Positions 41,249-49,271 are shown, numbered from the stretch's first letter. The stretch: DNA of 64,000 nucleotides from Emcibacteraceae bacterium (GCA_041396985.1 JAWKXO010000003.1:496001-560000); one strand, 5' to 3'. Numbers and translations: made by a program. Notes: a model not told the origin generated them from the letters alone.

Positions 41249-42490
41249 TTAAGCATGTTCATGTTCGATGCTATAATGCATGACATCAATTGTTCCCCGC
41301 TCGAACGCGGTGATACAATAATCCAGATAATAGAGCCATAACCGGTAAAAGCGCTGATCAAATCCCTGTTTTTCAATCTCCGGCCAGTTATGCAAAAAAT
41401 TATCTTTCCAGTGGCGTAAGGTCAGTGCGTAATCCTGACCAAAAGAAAATTCATCAACAATTTTCAATCCGGCTTTTTCAGTGTTCTCAGCAAAAACCTG
41501 ATTGCTGGGGAGCATCCCACCGGGGAAAATATATTTCTGGATGAAATCCACACTATTGCGGTATTTTAAATAACGGTCATGATCAATTGTAATAACCTGT
41601 ATGACCGCTTTGCCAGTCGATTTAAGACGGTTTCTTATCGTTTCAAAATAACTGTGCCAGTGCTTTTCACCAACGGCTTCAAACATTTCGATTGAAACTA
41701 TTTTATCAAATTTTCCGGCAGTATCGCGGTAATCTTCAAATGCGAAAAGATCTTTATGCGAAGAAATTTTTGCAAGTCGCTTGTTCGCATAATCCAGTTG
41801 CTCCTTTGAAATTGTGATGCCGCGGTATTTAATATCATGATTTGAAATGGCCTGTTCGGCAAAGCCGCCCCAGCCACAGCCTACTTCAAGGACATTATCC
41901 CCTGATGATAATTCAAGCTGATCTATAATCCGGTCATATTTTGCGATCTGGGAAGTTTTTAGATCAGAAGTATCATTAAAAATACCGGCCGAATAAGTCA
42001 TGGTTTGATCCAGCCATTTTTTATAAAAATCATTGCCCAGGTCATAATGAAAGGAAATATTTTTCCTCGATCCTTCACGATTATTATCATTCAGAACCAG
42101 ATGTAAAAAACGGTTCATCAAATCAGAAAGAAAACTATTCTGCTTTTTTGGGAAATATTTTTCATTATCAAGAAACCAGTTGCAAAGGGCATAAAGGTTA
42201 CTGATCTGTATCTGCCCATTTATAAAGGCATCAACAAAGGCAAGCTGCCCGGAAAGCATATACTGCACCAGGCTTTTCCAGCTTTTAAAGTCTATTGAGA
42301 CATTATGGCCCGGATATTTTCCCAAATGAATAATGGATTGCTTATTGGGGAGTGTTACTTCAATTCGTCCATATCGCGCTTTTTTTATACGGGAATGAAC
42401 TATTTTTGTAAAATATCCAGCAGGTGCATTTGGCGTCTGAAAATGTAAATGTTCATCACGTTTGTTTTTTAGAACGTCAGTATTTTTCAT
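41249..42490 (-). CDS. cfa: Cyclopropane-fatty-acyl-phospholipid synthase family methyltransferase
   Basis: The 413-residue SAM-dependent methyltransferase has the SAM-binding motif VLEVGCGWGGFAEQA, the conserved YSAGIF and FDKIVSIEMFEAVG blocks, and a C-terminal QKYIFPGGMLPS region of CFA synthases. It adds a methylene or methyl group to unsaturated acyl chains of membrane phospholipids. Related genes in Rhodobacter's SigE regulon make cyclopropane or furan-type fatty acids; which product is made here is unknown. It overlaps the DUF1365 stop by four bases, so it is in an operon with it. Confidence 0.93.
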   Translation of the reverse strand: MKNTDVLKNKRDEHLHFQTPNAPAGYFTKIVHSRIKKARYGRIEVTLPNKQSIIHLGKYPGHNVSIDFKSWKSLVQYMLSGQLAFVDAFINGQIQISNLYALCNWFLDNEKYFPKKQNSFLSDLMNRFLHLVLNDNNREGSRKNISFHYDLGNDFYKKWLDQTMTYSAGIFNDTSDLKTSQIAKYDRIIDQLELSSGDNVLEVGCGWGGFAEQAISNHDIKYRGITISKEQLDYANKRLAKISSHKDLFAFEDYRDTAGKFDKIVSIEMFEAVGEKHWHSYFETIRNRLKSTGKAVIQVITIDHDRYLKYRNSVDFIQKYIFPGGMLPSNQVFAENTEKAGLKIVDEFSFGQDYALTLRHWKDNFLHNWPEIEKQGFDQRFYRLWLYYLDYCITAFERGTIDVMHYSIEHEHA

Positions 42491-43311
42491 TTGGCAGCCC
42501 TTTTTGCTTTATTTTTTTGCTTTTTGGCGATTAACAATGCTTCGGATGACTGATAGCTGTGATGCCCCAGATGCTGATAAACCTTTATGCCCTTAAGCTT
42601 AAGTTTAAGGGCTTCATAAAGTATTCCACCCATTACTTTCAGCGTCATAAAAGGCATTTTAATGCCCAGGAGTAAAAGCGTTTTGTCGGTGATTTTCTGC
42701 CGTCTGCCGGAAAAGCATGCAGTCAGCCTGGTAATTTCCGCCTGTTTATAATTAATTGTTACTGAGGCTTTTTCGTCCGGCGGGGTTATTGAAAATTCAT
42801 AATAGCCCTGCTGATCAAAAAACGGGCTGACATGGAAAGATTTTTTTGCGAAATGTGTTTCTTTAAAAGTCCCTTTTTCGGGAACGGCATAAATGTAATT
42901 ATGGCGCTCGGCAAAAGTGTTTCGCACTTCGTAAATAATGGCAATATTCAAGTCATTTTCGCCGTAACAGTAAAAAACACTGAGCGGGTTAAAAACAAAT
43001 CCCAATATACGCGGATAGGTAAGAATTTTTATTGATTTCACCTTTGAAGCATCAATGCCGTTTGCGCTTAAAAGGGATAATAATCTTTCTTTTAGACTCG
43101 CAGAATTTGATGTCTCCGGGTCACCATAATCCGCTTCATGAAAACTCACGAGATTAAATTTATTTAATGAAAATAAACGGTTATTCTCCGCAATAGATGC
43201 CAGATGATCAAGGTCGGCATAAAAGGTGAAGACATTATAACGAAGCTCGTGTGTTTTCGGCGCAAAACGTTTATGGAATACGGTTCCGATATAAAGGCAG
43301 TCTTTTGTCAT
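42487..43311 (-). CDS. DUF1365 family protein
   Basis: The 274-residue protein has the DUF1365 pattern: the start YIGTVFHKRFAPKTHELRY, then ILTYPRILGFVFNPLSVFYCY, EVRNTFAERHNYI and FHVSPF. DUF1365 genes almost always sit between an FAD-dependent oxidoreductase and a CFA-type methyltransferase, as they do here, and are often controlled by ECF sigma factors. Its reaction is not known. It ends four bases into cfa and begins at the last base of the FAD gene, so all are translationally coupled. Confidence 0.92.
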   Translation of the reverse strand: MTKDCLYIGTVFHKRFAPKTHELRYNVFTFYADLDHLASIAENNRLFSLNKFNLVSFHEADYGDPETSNSASLKERLLSLLSANGIDASKVKSIKILTYPRILGFVFNPLSVFYCYGENDLNIAIIYEVRNTFAERHNYIYAVPEKGTFKETHFAKKSFHVSPFFDQQGYYEFSITPPDEKASVTINYKQAEITRLTACFSGRRQKITDKTLLLLGIKMPFMTLKVMGGILYEALKLKLKGIKVYQHLGHHSYQSSEALLIAKKQKNKAKRAAK

Positions 43312-44678
43312 CAGGCGGCCTTTTCTTTGTTGTTATTGGCTTCGGGTGCGGTTTCATTTTTTTCCTGCAGCGCAATGATCCGTCCGTTCATTTGAGGAAC
43401 GGTCCACGGGCGTTTTACATCGCCCAGTTGTTCTGCGGCGAAAAGCCCACTTTGCAATCCATCCTCATGAAAACCATATCCGAAATGAGCACCGGCATAC
43501 CAAATGTTGCGATGCCCCATTATGTTTATTAAGTCTTTTTGAGCCCTTAAGGTCGATAAGTCAAAAATCGGATGATCATACTCTTTCCGGTAATGAATGA
43601 GCTCCGGTTTGGGGTCAAATTGCGGATTTAAAGTCACAAAAAGCGGCGTTTGTGTTTTTAATGGCTGCAATTTATTCATCCAGTAGGTAACAGACAGCTG
43701 GTTATCGCTATCGCTGCTTTTCTGACTATAATTCCAGCTTGACCAGACCTTTGTACGTTTGGGCATAAAGCGGGTGTCACTATGAAGCACAGCCAGGTTT
43801 TTTGCATATTTAAAGGCACCAAGGATCGATTTTTCAAGCGGATCGGCATCTTTTAAAAGTTTAAGGGCCGTATTGGCATGTGTTGCGATAATGATACGAT
43901 CATATTTCTCACTGTCCGATCCTGCGGGTGTGACCCAAACACCATCAATGAAGCGTCTTACCCCCTCAACTGGGGTGTTTTTAAAAAACCTTGCATCACT
44001 TTGCCCGATTAATGCTTTCACATATTGCTGACTGCCGCCAGTAATCGTGGACCACTGCGGCCGGTCTTTAATTTGAAGCAATCCATGATTTTTACAAAAT
44101 CTTAAAAAGCTGGTGAGGGGGAAGTCACCAACTTTACTGGATGGCGTCGACCAGACCGCAGCGGCCATCGGTAAAATATGATCGCTTAAAAATGAGCTAT
44201 CATATTTGTTCTGTTCCAGATATTCACGAAGCGTAATATTTTCAGCTTCAGCCGGGATTAATTTAAAACTTTCGTCATAAAACCGTAAAATTGAACTGAC
44301 CATTTTCCAGAAGCGGGGGCGAAGAAAATTTCTTTTTTGGGCGAATAGTGTGGATAAATTCTGGCTTCCGGCATATTCAAAATTGCCATTATCAAGGCTT
44401 ACACCAAATGACATTTCTGTGGGATAAGGATTGATCTTGAGTAATTTAAGCAGTTCCAGAAAATTTGGATAATTTCTGTTATTGCAGACAATAAAACCGG
44501 TATCCACCGGAACAATGCCATCGGCGGTAATGGCCGAGACCGTATTGGCATGCCCGCCATAATGATCATCAGCTTCATAAACGGTTACATCATGCGCTTT
44601 TGAAAGCAGCCAGGCGGCACCAAGGCCAGCAATGCCTGAGCCTATTATGGCGATTTTTAATCTGTTTTCGTTGCGCAT
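43311..44678 (-). CDS. FAD-dependent amine-oxidase-like oxidoreductase
   Basis: The 455-residue protein has an N-terminal FAD-binding Rossmann motif (IAIIGSGIAGLGAAWLLS, then VYEADDHYGGHAN) and the C-terminal amine-oxidase-type flavin site (NIWYAGAHFGYGFHEDGL). It belongs to the NAD(P)-binding/FAD family that is linked to DUF1365 and CFA synthases. It may desaturate or oxidise acyl chains. It is the first gene of the four-gene minus-strand operon; a weak ECF-like promoter lies before it. Confidence 0.92.
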   Translation of the reverse strand: MRNENRLKIAIIGSGIAGLGAAWLLSKAHDVTVYEADDHYGGHANTVSAITADGIVPVDTGFIVCNNRNYPNFLELLKLLKINPYPTEMSFGVSLDNGNFEYAGSQNLSTLFAQKRNFLRPRFWKMVSSILRFYDESFKLIPAEAENITLREYLEQNKYDSSFLSDHILPMAAAVWSTPSSKVGDFPLTSFLRFCKNHGLLQIKDRPQWSTITGGSQQYVKALIGQSDARFFKNTPVEGVRRFIDGVWVTPAGSDSEKYDRIIIATHANTALKLLKDADPLEKSILGAFKYAKNLAVLHSDTRFMPKRTKVWSSWNYSQKSSDSDNQLSVTYWMNKLQPLKTQTPLFVTLNPQFDPKPELIHYRKEYDHPIFDLSTLRAQKDLINIMGHRNIWYAGAHFGYGFHEDGLQSGLFAAEQLGDVKRPWTVPQMNGRIIALQEKNETAPEANNNKEKAA

Positions 44679-44709
44679 AATTGCTTTCCTTATTTGGTCA
44701 TATTCTTAT

Positions 44710-44734
44710 TACGAATTAAGATCCAAATTGGATT
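44710..44734 (-). promoter_or_regulatory. Possible weak ECF-like promoter for the FAD-DUF1365-CFA operon
   Basis: On the minus strand AATCC and CGTAATAAG are 16 bases apart (CGTA at 44713-44710). The -35 element lacks the TG of TGATCC, so the match is partial. The region also has a repeated AATTCGTAA. Position, 32-55 bases before the start at 44678, fits a promoter. Confidence 0.35.
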
Positions 44735-44744
44735 TACGAATTGC

Positions 44745-45188
44745 TCAATTTTCAAAAATTATTTCCCAGTCTTCAATATCACCGTCAATTTGATGAAATT
44801 GCGGGGCAAGGGCAGGGGTCAGTCTGTCTTTATATTCTTCATAAAGCTTGGGGTCGCGTACGATAAGTTTATTTAATAAATGCTGCCATTCATATTTGAC
44901 CTGGCCTGTGGTGACGGTGATTGGGGGGAGGGAATTATCCTGTGGCATCAGAATTTTGCTGCGGTCAAAATTATAACCACGACGGTCAGCTTCGTCGCAG
45001 ACTGAATGAAGATAACTGCTTATATAGGAGATCGGGGTGGTTGCCGCTTTAAAGCGATTTAGCTGGGGATGGTTTTTATAGCCCTTTGTCTTTCCGTCCA
45101 GAACTTTCTGGGCCAGAAGTGTTTCCCGCCAAAGCGCTACCAGCCCCTTACTATCAAGATATTTTGGGTGCAATGACCAGATTCTCAT
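44745..45188 (-). CDS. Pyrimidine dimer DNA glycosylase/endonuclease V family protein
   Basis: The 147-residue protein begins MRIWSLHPKYLDSKGLVALW and has WRETLLAQKVL, NHPQLNRFK and, later, YEWQHLLNKLIVRD, the pattern of the Pyr_excise (T4 endonuclease V-like) family. The Glu of WRE probably matches the catalytic Glu23 of T4 endonuclease V. It would cut the glycosyl bond at UV-induced pyrimidine dimers and start base-excision repair. It overlaps the lipocalin gene by four bases. In Rhodobacter the matching regulon has a photolyase; this light-independent enzyme may fill the same need. Confidence 0.85.
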   Translation of the reverse strand: MRIWSLHPKYLDSKGLVALWRETLLAQKVLDGKTKGYKNHPQLNRFKAATTPISYISSYLHSVCDEADRRGYNFDRSKILMPQDNSLPPITVTTGQVKYEWQHLLNKLIVRDPKLYEEYKDRLTPALAPQFHQIDGDIEDWEIIFEN

Positions 45189-45739
45189 TCTCTTTCTCCG
45201 TCAAAGAGTAATTTATGGGTTGGGAAGCCTTCTCGCTTCGCCCTGGCGACAAGGTCATTCAATGTGGTTTTGGGTAAATTTTTCTCACGGCTTAAAATCC
45301 ATAAATATTTGCGTCTTTCTTCGCCAATCATGGCATATTGATAGTTGTTATCCAGGGCAATGATCCAGTAATCACCGGCCAGAAACGATAATTTCAATGA
45401 TTTTAGGAAAAACTGAACTTTCAGTTTTGCATTTGTATCACTGTCAACAATCCAGGCACGACCGGTAGCTTTCTTTATCTTGCCGTTTTTAGGGCCCAGC
45501 CTGCATTCATTAAGCACATCAATATCGCCATCTTCCCGAAGGGAATATGTCGCTTTACTATCAACGCATCCTTTCTGGAACCAGTGATCAATGCGCGCAA
45601 TTTCGTGCCATTCGCCGACATATTTCTGCAAATCAACTTTTGGCACCGTTTCCAGCTTGGAAAATTTCGACTGTCCTGATGCGCAGGCGGATAATCCCAG
45701 AGCTCCCAACAAAAGGCATAAATTTTTCACTGAAACCAC
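45185..45739 (-). CDS. Lipocalin family outer-membrane lipoprotein (Blc-like)
   Basis: The protein has a lipoprotein signal with the lipobox LSAC, then the lipocalin core: KYVGEWHEIARIDHWFQKGC (GxW motif), ATGRAWIVD and DYWIIALDNNYQYAMIGEERRKYLWILSR. Bacterial lipocalins bind lipids or fatty acids at the outer membrane. GTG codons at 45739 and 45730 are both possible starts; the second gives the neater signal. It is followed by the pyrimidine-dimer glycosylase with a four-base overlap. A matching ECF promoter lies just upstream, so this pair is likely in the same stress regulon. Confidence 0.88.
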   Translation of the reverse strand: MVSVKNLCLLLGALGLSACASGQSKFSKLETVPKVDLQKYVGEWHEIARIDHWFQKGCVDSKATYSLREDGDIDVLNECRLGPKNGKIKKATGRAWIVDSDTNAKLKVQFFLKSLKLSFLAGDYWIIALDNNYQYAMIGEERRKYLWILSREKNLPKTTLNDLVARAKREGFPTHKLLFDGERE

Positions 45740-45765
45740 TTTCTGTTTTTCATTTTTGGTCTTTA

Positions 45766-45790
45766 TACGGGAAACAGAAAAATTGGATCA
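45766..45790 (-). promoter_or_regulatory. ECF-type promoter of the lipocalin/glycosylase pair
   Basis: Read on the minus strand, TGATCC (45790-45785) and CGTATAAAG (CGTA at 45769-45766) are 15 bases apart. The predicted start is within about 20 bases of the lipocalin GTG. The CGTATAAAG part is identical to that of the sigma-factor promoter. Confidence 0.68.
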
Positions 45791-45824
45791 GGAATTGTGT
45801 TATTTAATTTTAAAATATTGCTTG

Positions 45825-46292
45825 TCAATTATACCCTTCGGGGAAACGATCAGGGACAAGATTAAGCAATATATTATGTTCAAGAAGCGCTTTGGCACCG
45901 GCAAGCAACAGGCTGAACCCTTCCGTTGAATCGAGGGTCTGTCGGATTATTTCATCGCCCGTTCCTTTAAAGCCCGAATTTTTAATGGTCACAAAAGTGG
46001 TATCATCAAGTCGTGGTATAAAAATCCATTCAATCAGGGTGGCTTCCTTATAATGCCCCCATTCAACCAGAATCCGTTTGTTTGTTTCAATTTCCTGAAC
46101 CCGGACATCGACTGAAAAATTATACATATCCCATGTCCATTTAATGTTTTTTCCGGGGTCCAGTTTGCCACTGCTTTTTGTGAACCAGAATTTTGTGGTT
46201 ATAGCCGGATCAATAAAAGCATTAAATACGTCTTCTACGGGTCGTCTGATCAGCATGGCTGTTTCGACATCGGGCATATTCTCAATCAGCAT
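45825..46292 (-). CDS. SRPBCC (AHSA1-like) family protein 1
   Basis: The 155-residue protein has the SRPBCC helix-grip pattern: IRRPVEDVFNAFIDPAITTKFWFTKSSG near the start, VEWGHYKEATLIEWIF, and a C-terminal amphipathic helix (GFSLLLAGAKALLEHN). Such proteins bind hydrophobic ligands in a deep cavity; the ligand here is unknown. It lies two bases after the ArsR gene in the operon SRPBCC2, ArsR, SRPBCC1. A ribosome-binding site, AGAGGAA, lies inside the end of the ArsR gene. Confidence 0.85.
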   Translation of the reverse strand: MLIENMPDVETAMLIRRPVEDVFNAFIDPAITTKFWFTKSSGKLDPGKNIKWTWDMYNFSVDVRVQEIETNKRILVEWGHYKEATLIEWIFIPRLDDTTFVTIKNSGFKGTGDEIIRQTLDSTEGFSLLLAGAKALLEHNILLNLVPDRFPEGYN

Positions 46293-46294
46293 TT

Positions 46295-46633
46295 TTATTC
46301 CTCTACATGTAATTTTAAGCGGTCGAGAGCGTCATCCCACTGTTTACCGATTTTATCCAGAAATTCACGGGCCGTTTCAATTGCGTCCGCTTTCATGGAG
46401 AAGCGGTTTTCCCGCCCCAGACGCTCCGACCTGACAATGCCGACCTCTTCAAGCACATGAAGGTGTTTTGTAATTGCTTGACGGGTCAGATTGAAATTCG
46501 ATGACAGTGTGTTGATGGATTTGGGCCTGCCGTCGCCAAGCTTTTCCACAAGCATCAGCCGGGTCGGGTCACCCAATGCGGCAAAAATCTGTGCGAATTT
46601 TTGGGTATCGACCTCTATTTCATGATTCAGCAT
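46295..46633 (-). CDS. ArsR family transcriptional regulator
   Basis: The 112-residue winged-helix regulator has FAQIFAALGDPTRLMLVEKLGDG, SINTLSSNFNLTRQAITKHLHVLEEVGIV and SERLGRENRF. No Cys-x-Cys metal site (ELCVC-like) is visible, so it is not a classical arsenite/zinc sensor. ArsR regulators lying beside AHSA1/SRPBCC genes form a known association. It overlaps SRPBCC2 by seven bases. Two TGCAAC-N6-GTTGC palindromes before SRPBCC2 are the probable operators. Confidence 0.9.
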   Translation of the reverse strand: MLNHEIEVDTQKFAQIFAALGDPTRLMLVEKLGDGRPKSINTLSSNFNLTRQAITKHLHVLEEVGIVRSERLGRENRFSMKADAIETAREFLDKIGKQWDDALDRLKLHVEE

Positions 46634-47082
46634 TGGGACTGCTCAACATGAATCTGAATATTGGTCATCTGTGCTTCCCAGCCGCCTTCGTTCATGCGGA
46701 TGGCGTCGGAATAGCGGTTTTGCGGCAATGTTTCAAAACCGGATTCGGTCACTGAAAGGAATGTACCCCCATCCACTTCCTTTAAATTAAATTCGACCAG
46801 GGTTGGCACCTCATCCGAATAATCATGATCGGGGTCAACGGCATAAGGATGCCAGGTGAATGAAAATCTGCTCTTCGGCTCAATTTCCTTGACCATTACT
46901 TCCCAGTTTAGATGCTCATACCCCGGGTAGGTCAGTTTGCCTGTTGCCTTTTTTCCCGCCTTAAACGGACCATCAAGCTTCACACGGAACCAGGTTCCGA
47001 ATTCTTCATGATCCGTCAACGCATGCCAGACTTTTTCAAGGGGAACTTTCAGGGTAATATTTTTTTCAATGCTGTTTTTCAT
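46627..47082 (-). CDS. SRPBCC (AHSA1-like) family protein 2
   Basis: This protein of about 151 residues has the family start KNITLKVPLEKVWHALTDHEEFGTWFRV, PGYEHLNWEVMVKEIEPKSRFSFTWHPYA, and FLSVTESGFETLPQNR. It is the first gene of the operon with ArsR. Start at 47082 has GAGGAG on the minus strand, which falls inside the first palindromic operator. The frame is open to 47133, but the proposed start is supported by the ribosome-binding site. Its ligand is unknown. Confidence 0.86.
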   Translation of the reverse strand: MKNSIEKNITLKVPLEKVWHALTDHEEFGTWFRVKLDGPFKAGKKATGKLTYPGYEHLNWEVMVKEIEPKSRFSFTWHPYAVDPDHDYSDEVPTLVEFNLKEVDGGTFLSVTESGFETLPQNRYSDAIRMNEGGWEAQMTNIQIHVEQSQC

Positions 47083-47084
47083 AA

Positions 47085-47146
47085 TGCAACTCCTCAGTTG
47101 CATATAAAGTATCAGACAATTTTTAAAATGCAACTATTTTGTTGCG
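47085..47146 (-). promoter_or_regulatory. Tandem palindromic operators before SRPBCC2-ArsR-SRPBCC1
   Basis: Two inverted repeats of the same type occur: TGCAAC-N6-GTTGCA at 47085-47102 and TGCAAC-N6-GTTGCG at 47129-47146, 44 bases apart (about four helical turns). The GAGGAG ribosome-binding site of SRPBCC2 is in the spacer of the first. An ArsR dimer bound at both would cover the promoter and translation start region. This suggests autoregulation. Confidence 0.68.
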
Positions 47147-47160
47147 CAATTTATTTACCA

Positions 47161-47565
47161 CTAAAGATTTTCAACATGTCGGGCAAAATTATTCAGAATT
47201 GCCTGCCAGCCATCACGCTGCATTTCAATAGGGTTTTGATCTTCAGGATCAAATGTTTCCCGTACTATTACGACATTATCCGTTTCCGTAAATTCCACAG
47301 TCGCCTGCCGGTCGCCAAATGAAAATTCAATCAGTTTATGAGGGATAATTTTTGTATATTCACCGGCAAAATCAAAGCCAAAACTGCCGTCCTTGGCTTC
47401 CATCCGTGAACTGAAAGCCCCGCCGACCTTTAAATCAACTGTGGCTTTTGTTGTATGCCAGTCATCAGACGCGGCGTTCCATTGGACAATATCATCAGGA
47501 GTTGTCCAGGCACGCCACACTTGTTCTATTGGGGCTTTTACTGTCGTTTCAACGGTAATTTTCAT
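47161..47565 (-). CDS. SRPBCC (AHSA1-like) family protein 3
   Basis: The third SRPBCC protein has about 134 residues: KITVETTVKAPIEQVWRAWTTPDDIVQWNAASDDWHTTKATVDLKVGGAF, then SFGDRQATVEF and a C-terminal helix DGWQAILNNFARHV. It starts at 47565, four bases after the TetR stop, with AAGGA before it, so it is in an operon with TetR. It is separate from the other two, which are under the ArsR-type operators. Function is unknown beyond probable hydrophobic-ligand binding. Confidence 0.87.
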   Translation of the reverse strand: MKITVETTVKAPIEQVWRAWTTPDDIVQWNAASDDWHTTKATVDLKVGGAFSSRMEAKDGSFGFDFAGEYTKIIPHKLIEFSFGDRQATVEFTETDNVVIVRETFDPEDQNPIEMQRDGWQAILNNFARHVENL

Positions 47566-47569
47566 TTTT

Positions 47570-48190
47570 TTAGTCCTTCTGATTTTTGGGTTTCTTAAAT
47601 AAAAGCTCAAGATATTGTCGTAAATGCACCAGACTTTCTTTGGCTAATTCAGCATCTTTCTTCGCTTTTGCAAAAATGAATGCCCCCTGCAAGGTGGATT
47701 GAATAAAATATCCAAGACTTTCAATGCTCCACGCGGCATTCGGTGTATACAGAATTCTGGCTTCTTCAATATCCTTCATCAATGTTGCAATATGGGCGGA
47801 CATGCCGCTATCGCATACCGTTCTGATATCGGGGTGGGTATCATAAGTTTCCTGGACAAGTGTTCCGAAAAGACAGGTATATTCCCTGATTTCACCCTCC
47901 ATAATGGCGATGCGGAAATTCACATAACCGATAAGCCGATCCACTGGATCTTCATATTGATTGTAGGGGGCTTCTTCGAAAAAGCCTTCTGTCATTTTGC
48001 CCCATTGCGTTGCTGCTTCGAGTGCCAGTTCATCTTTGCTTTTAAAATGATGAAAGAAACTGCCTTTGGTGACCCCGGCTTCCTGACAGATATCGTCAAC
48101 TGTTGTTGCCGTATATCCTTTGGCGCGGATGATATTTTGAGCTGCACTAAGCAATTTTGTTTTGGATTGATGTTGCGTTTGTATTGTCAT
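47570..48190 (-). CDS. TetR/AcrR family transcriptional regulator
   Basis: The protein (206 residues) has an N-terminal TetR helix-turn-helix (KLLSAAQNIIRAKGYTATTVDDICQEAGVTKGSFFHHFKSKDELALEA) and a ligand-binding C-terminal domain of the type seen in regulators near AHSA1-like genes. Start at 48190 is chosen, because the upstream ATG at 48214 lies inside a perfect operator palindrome. It probably represses itself and SRPBCC3. The inducer is unknown. Confidence 0.9.
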   Translation of the reverse strand: MTIQTQHQSKTKLLSAAQNIIRAKGYTATTVDDICQEAGVTKGSFFHHFKSKDELALEAATQWGKMTEGFFEEAPYNQYEDPVDRLIGYVNFRIAIMEGEIREYTCLFGTLVQETYDTHPDIRTVCDSGMSAHIATLMKDIEEARILYTPNAAWSIESLGYFIQSTLQGAFIFAKAKKDAELAKESLVHLRQYLELLFKKPKNQKD

Positions 48191-48211
48191 TTTAGTCCGG
48201 CGATTCTTTTC

Positions 48212-48250
48212 CATACCAATTGGTATGTTATATACCGACTAATTGGTATG
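48212..48250 (-). promoter_or_regulatory. TetR operator region with a perfect 16-bp palindrome
   Basis: CATACCAATTGGTATG (48212-48227) is a perfect 16-bp palindrome. A second imperfect site, ATACC-N8-GGTAT (48232-48249), shares the half AATTGGTATG (48241-48250), offset by 23 bases from the first. They lie directly before the TetR start, so they are probable autoregulatory operators; the divergent SIMPL gene is further away. Confidence 0.72.
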
Positions 48251-48403
48251 GTGTCAATAATGAATTTGCTTTTTAAATTCCGATACAAATTTTCCCGTGC
48301 CTTAAAATATACATAAACAGTGATTAAAGATTCATAGACAGGCAAAGTGTGATCAGTAAAAATTGAATTTTTGGGTTTTCATTTAAATTGGCAATAAAAG
48401 AGA

Positions 48404-49171
48404 ATGAATTTGACAGACGAAAATAAGCAGAATGAAAAGAACAGGGAAGCGGCCAGAGGGATATTCCTGATTGTTGGGGTATTAATCGCCCTGGGGATAA
48501 CTGGTGCCGGATGGTTTGTTAAGGAAGGGCTTATGACCTTTCGCAAGGAAGATCGTGTTGTCAGTATGAAGGGGCTGGCCGAACGGGATGTGGAAGCTGA
48601 TCTGGCGATCTGGTCGCTCAGTCACAGCGGCACCTCAAATGATTTGGCAGCACTTCAGAGATCAATAGAAGATCATCAGAATATCATTCTCGCCTATCTT
48701 AAAATTGCCGGTTTTAAGGACGCGGAAATCAGTATCCAGCCCTTACAGGCACAGGATTTGCTGGCGCAGGCTTATCGTCCGGACGGGGTTGAGCGGGGCC
48801 GTTATATCATCACCCAGATGATTACGGTCAGAACGTCCGATATGGATAAAATGGATAGTGCTTTAAGCGGACTGGGGCAGCTGATCAGTAAAGGTGTCAG
48901 CCTGACCAATTCCATGCAACCAAGCTATATGTTTACCCGACTTAATGACATAAAACCGGACATGCTCGCTGAAGCCGTGAGAAATGCCCGTGAAAGTGCA
49001 GAACAATTTGCAATGGTTTCCGGGCAGAATATTGGCCGGATTAAATCAGCGCGTCAGGGTGTGTTCCAGATTTTACCACGCGATCCGGTTAATTTTGCAT
49101 CCGAACAAAACCAGCGCTTTAAGAAAGTCCGGGTAGTTTCCACAATCGATTTTTTCTTTGAGAAAAATTAA
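48404..49171 (+). CDS. SIMPL domain-containing protein
   Basis: The 255-residue protein has one N-terminal membrane span (GIFLIVGVLIALGITGAGWFV) and a periplasmic SIMPL/DUF541 domain: VVSMKGLAERDVEADLAIWSL, ISIQPLQAQDL, ITQMITVRTSDMDKM, and AVRNARESAEQFAMVSGQNIG. SIMPL proteins include the E. coli oxidative-stress protein YggE and mammalian IRAK-binding relatives; their biochemical role is not settled. It precedes DUF2946 and the copper receptor on the same strand, 100 bases away, so a link with envelope or copper stress is possible. Confidence 0.88.
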   Translation: MNLTDENKQNEKNREAARGIFLIVGVLIALGITGAGWFVKEGLMTFRKEDRVVSMKGLAERDVEADLAIWSLSHSGTSNDLAALQRSIEDHQNIILAYLKIAGFKDAEISIQPLQAQDLLAQAYRPDGVERGRYIITQMITVRTSDMDKMDSALSGLGQLISKGVSLTNSMQPSYMFTRLNDIKPDMLAEAVRNARESAEQFAMVSGQNIGRIKSARQGVFQILPRDPVNFASEQNQRFKKVRVVSTIDFFFEKN

Positions 49172-49271
49172 GGCATTAAATTTTAACCCCATATAAATAC
49201 GGATTAAATTTATAGAGGATAGGTTCGGTTTTTATTGTTATTTGTTTTTAGAAGCCATATAAACTGGCGTC

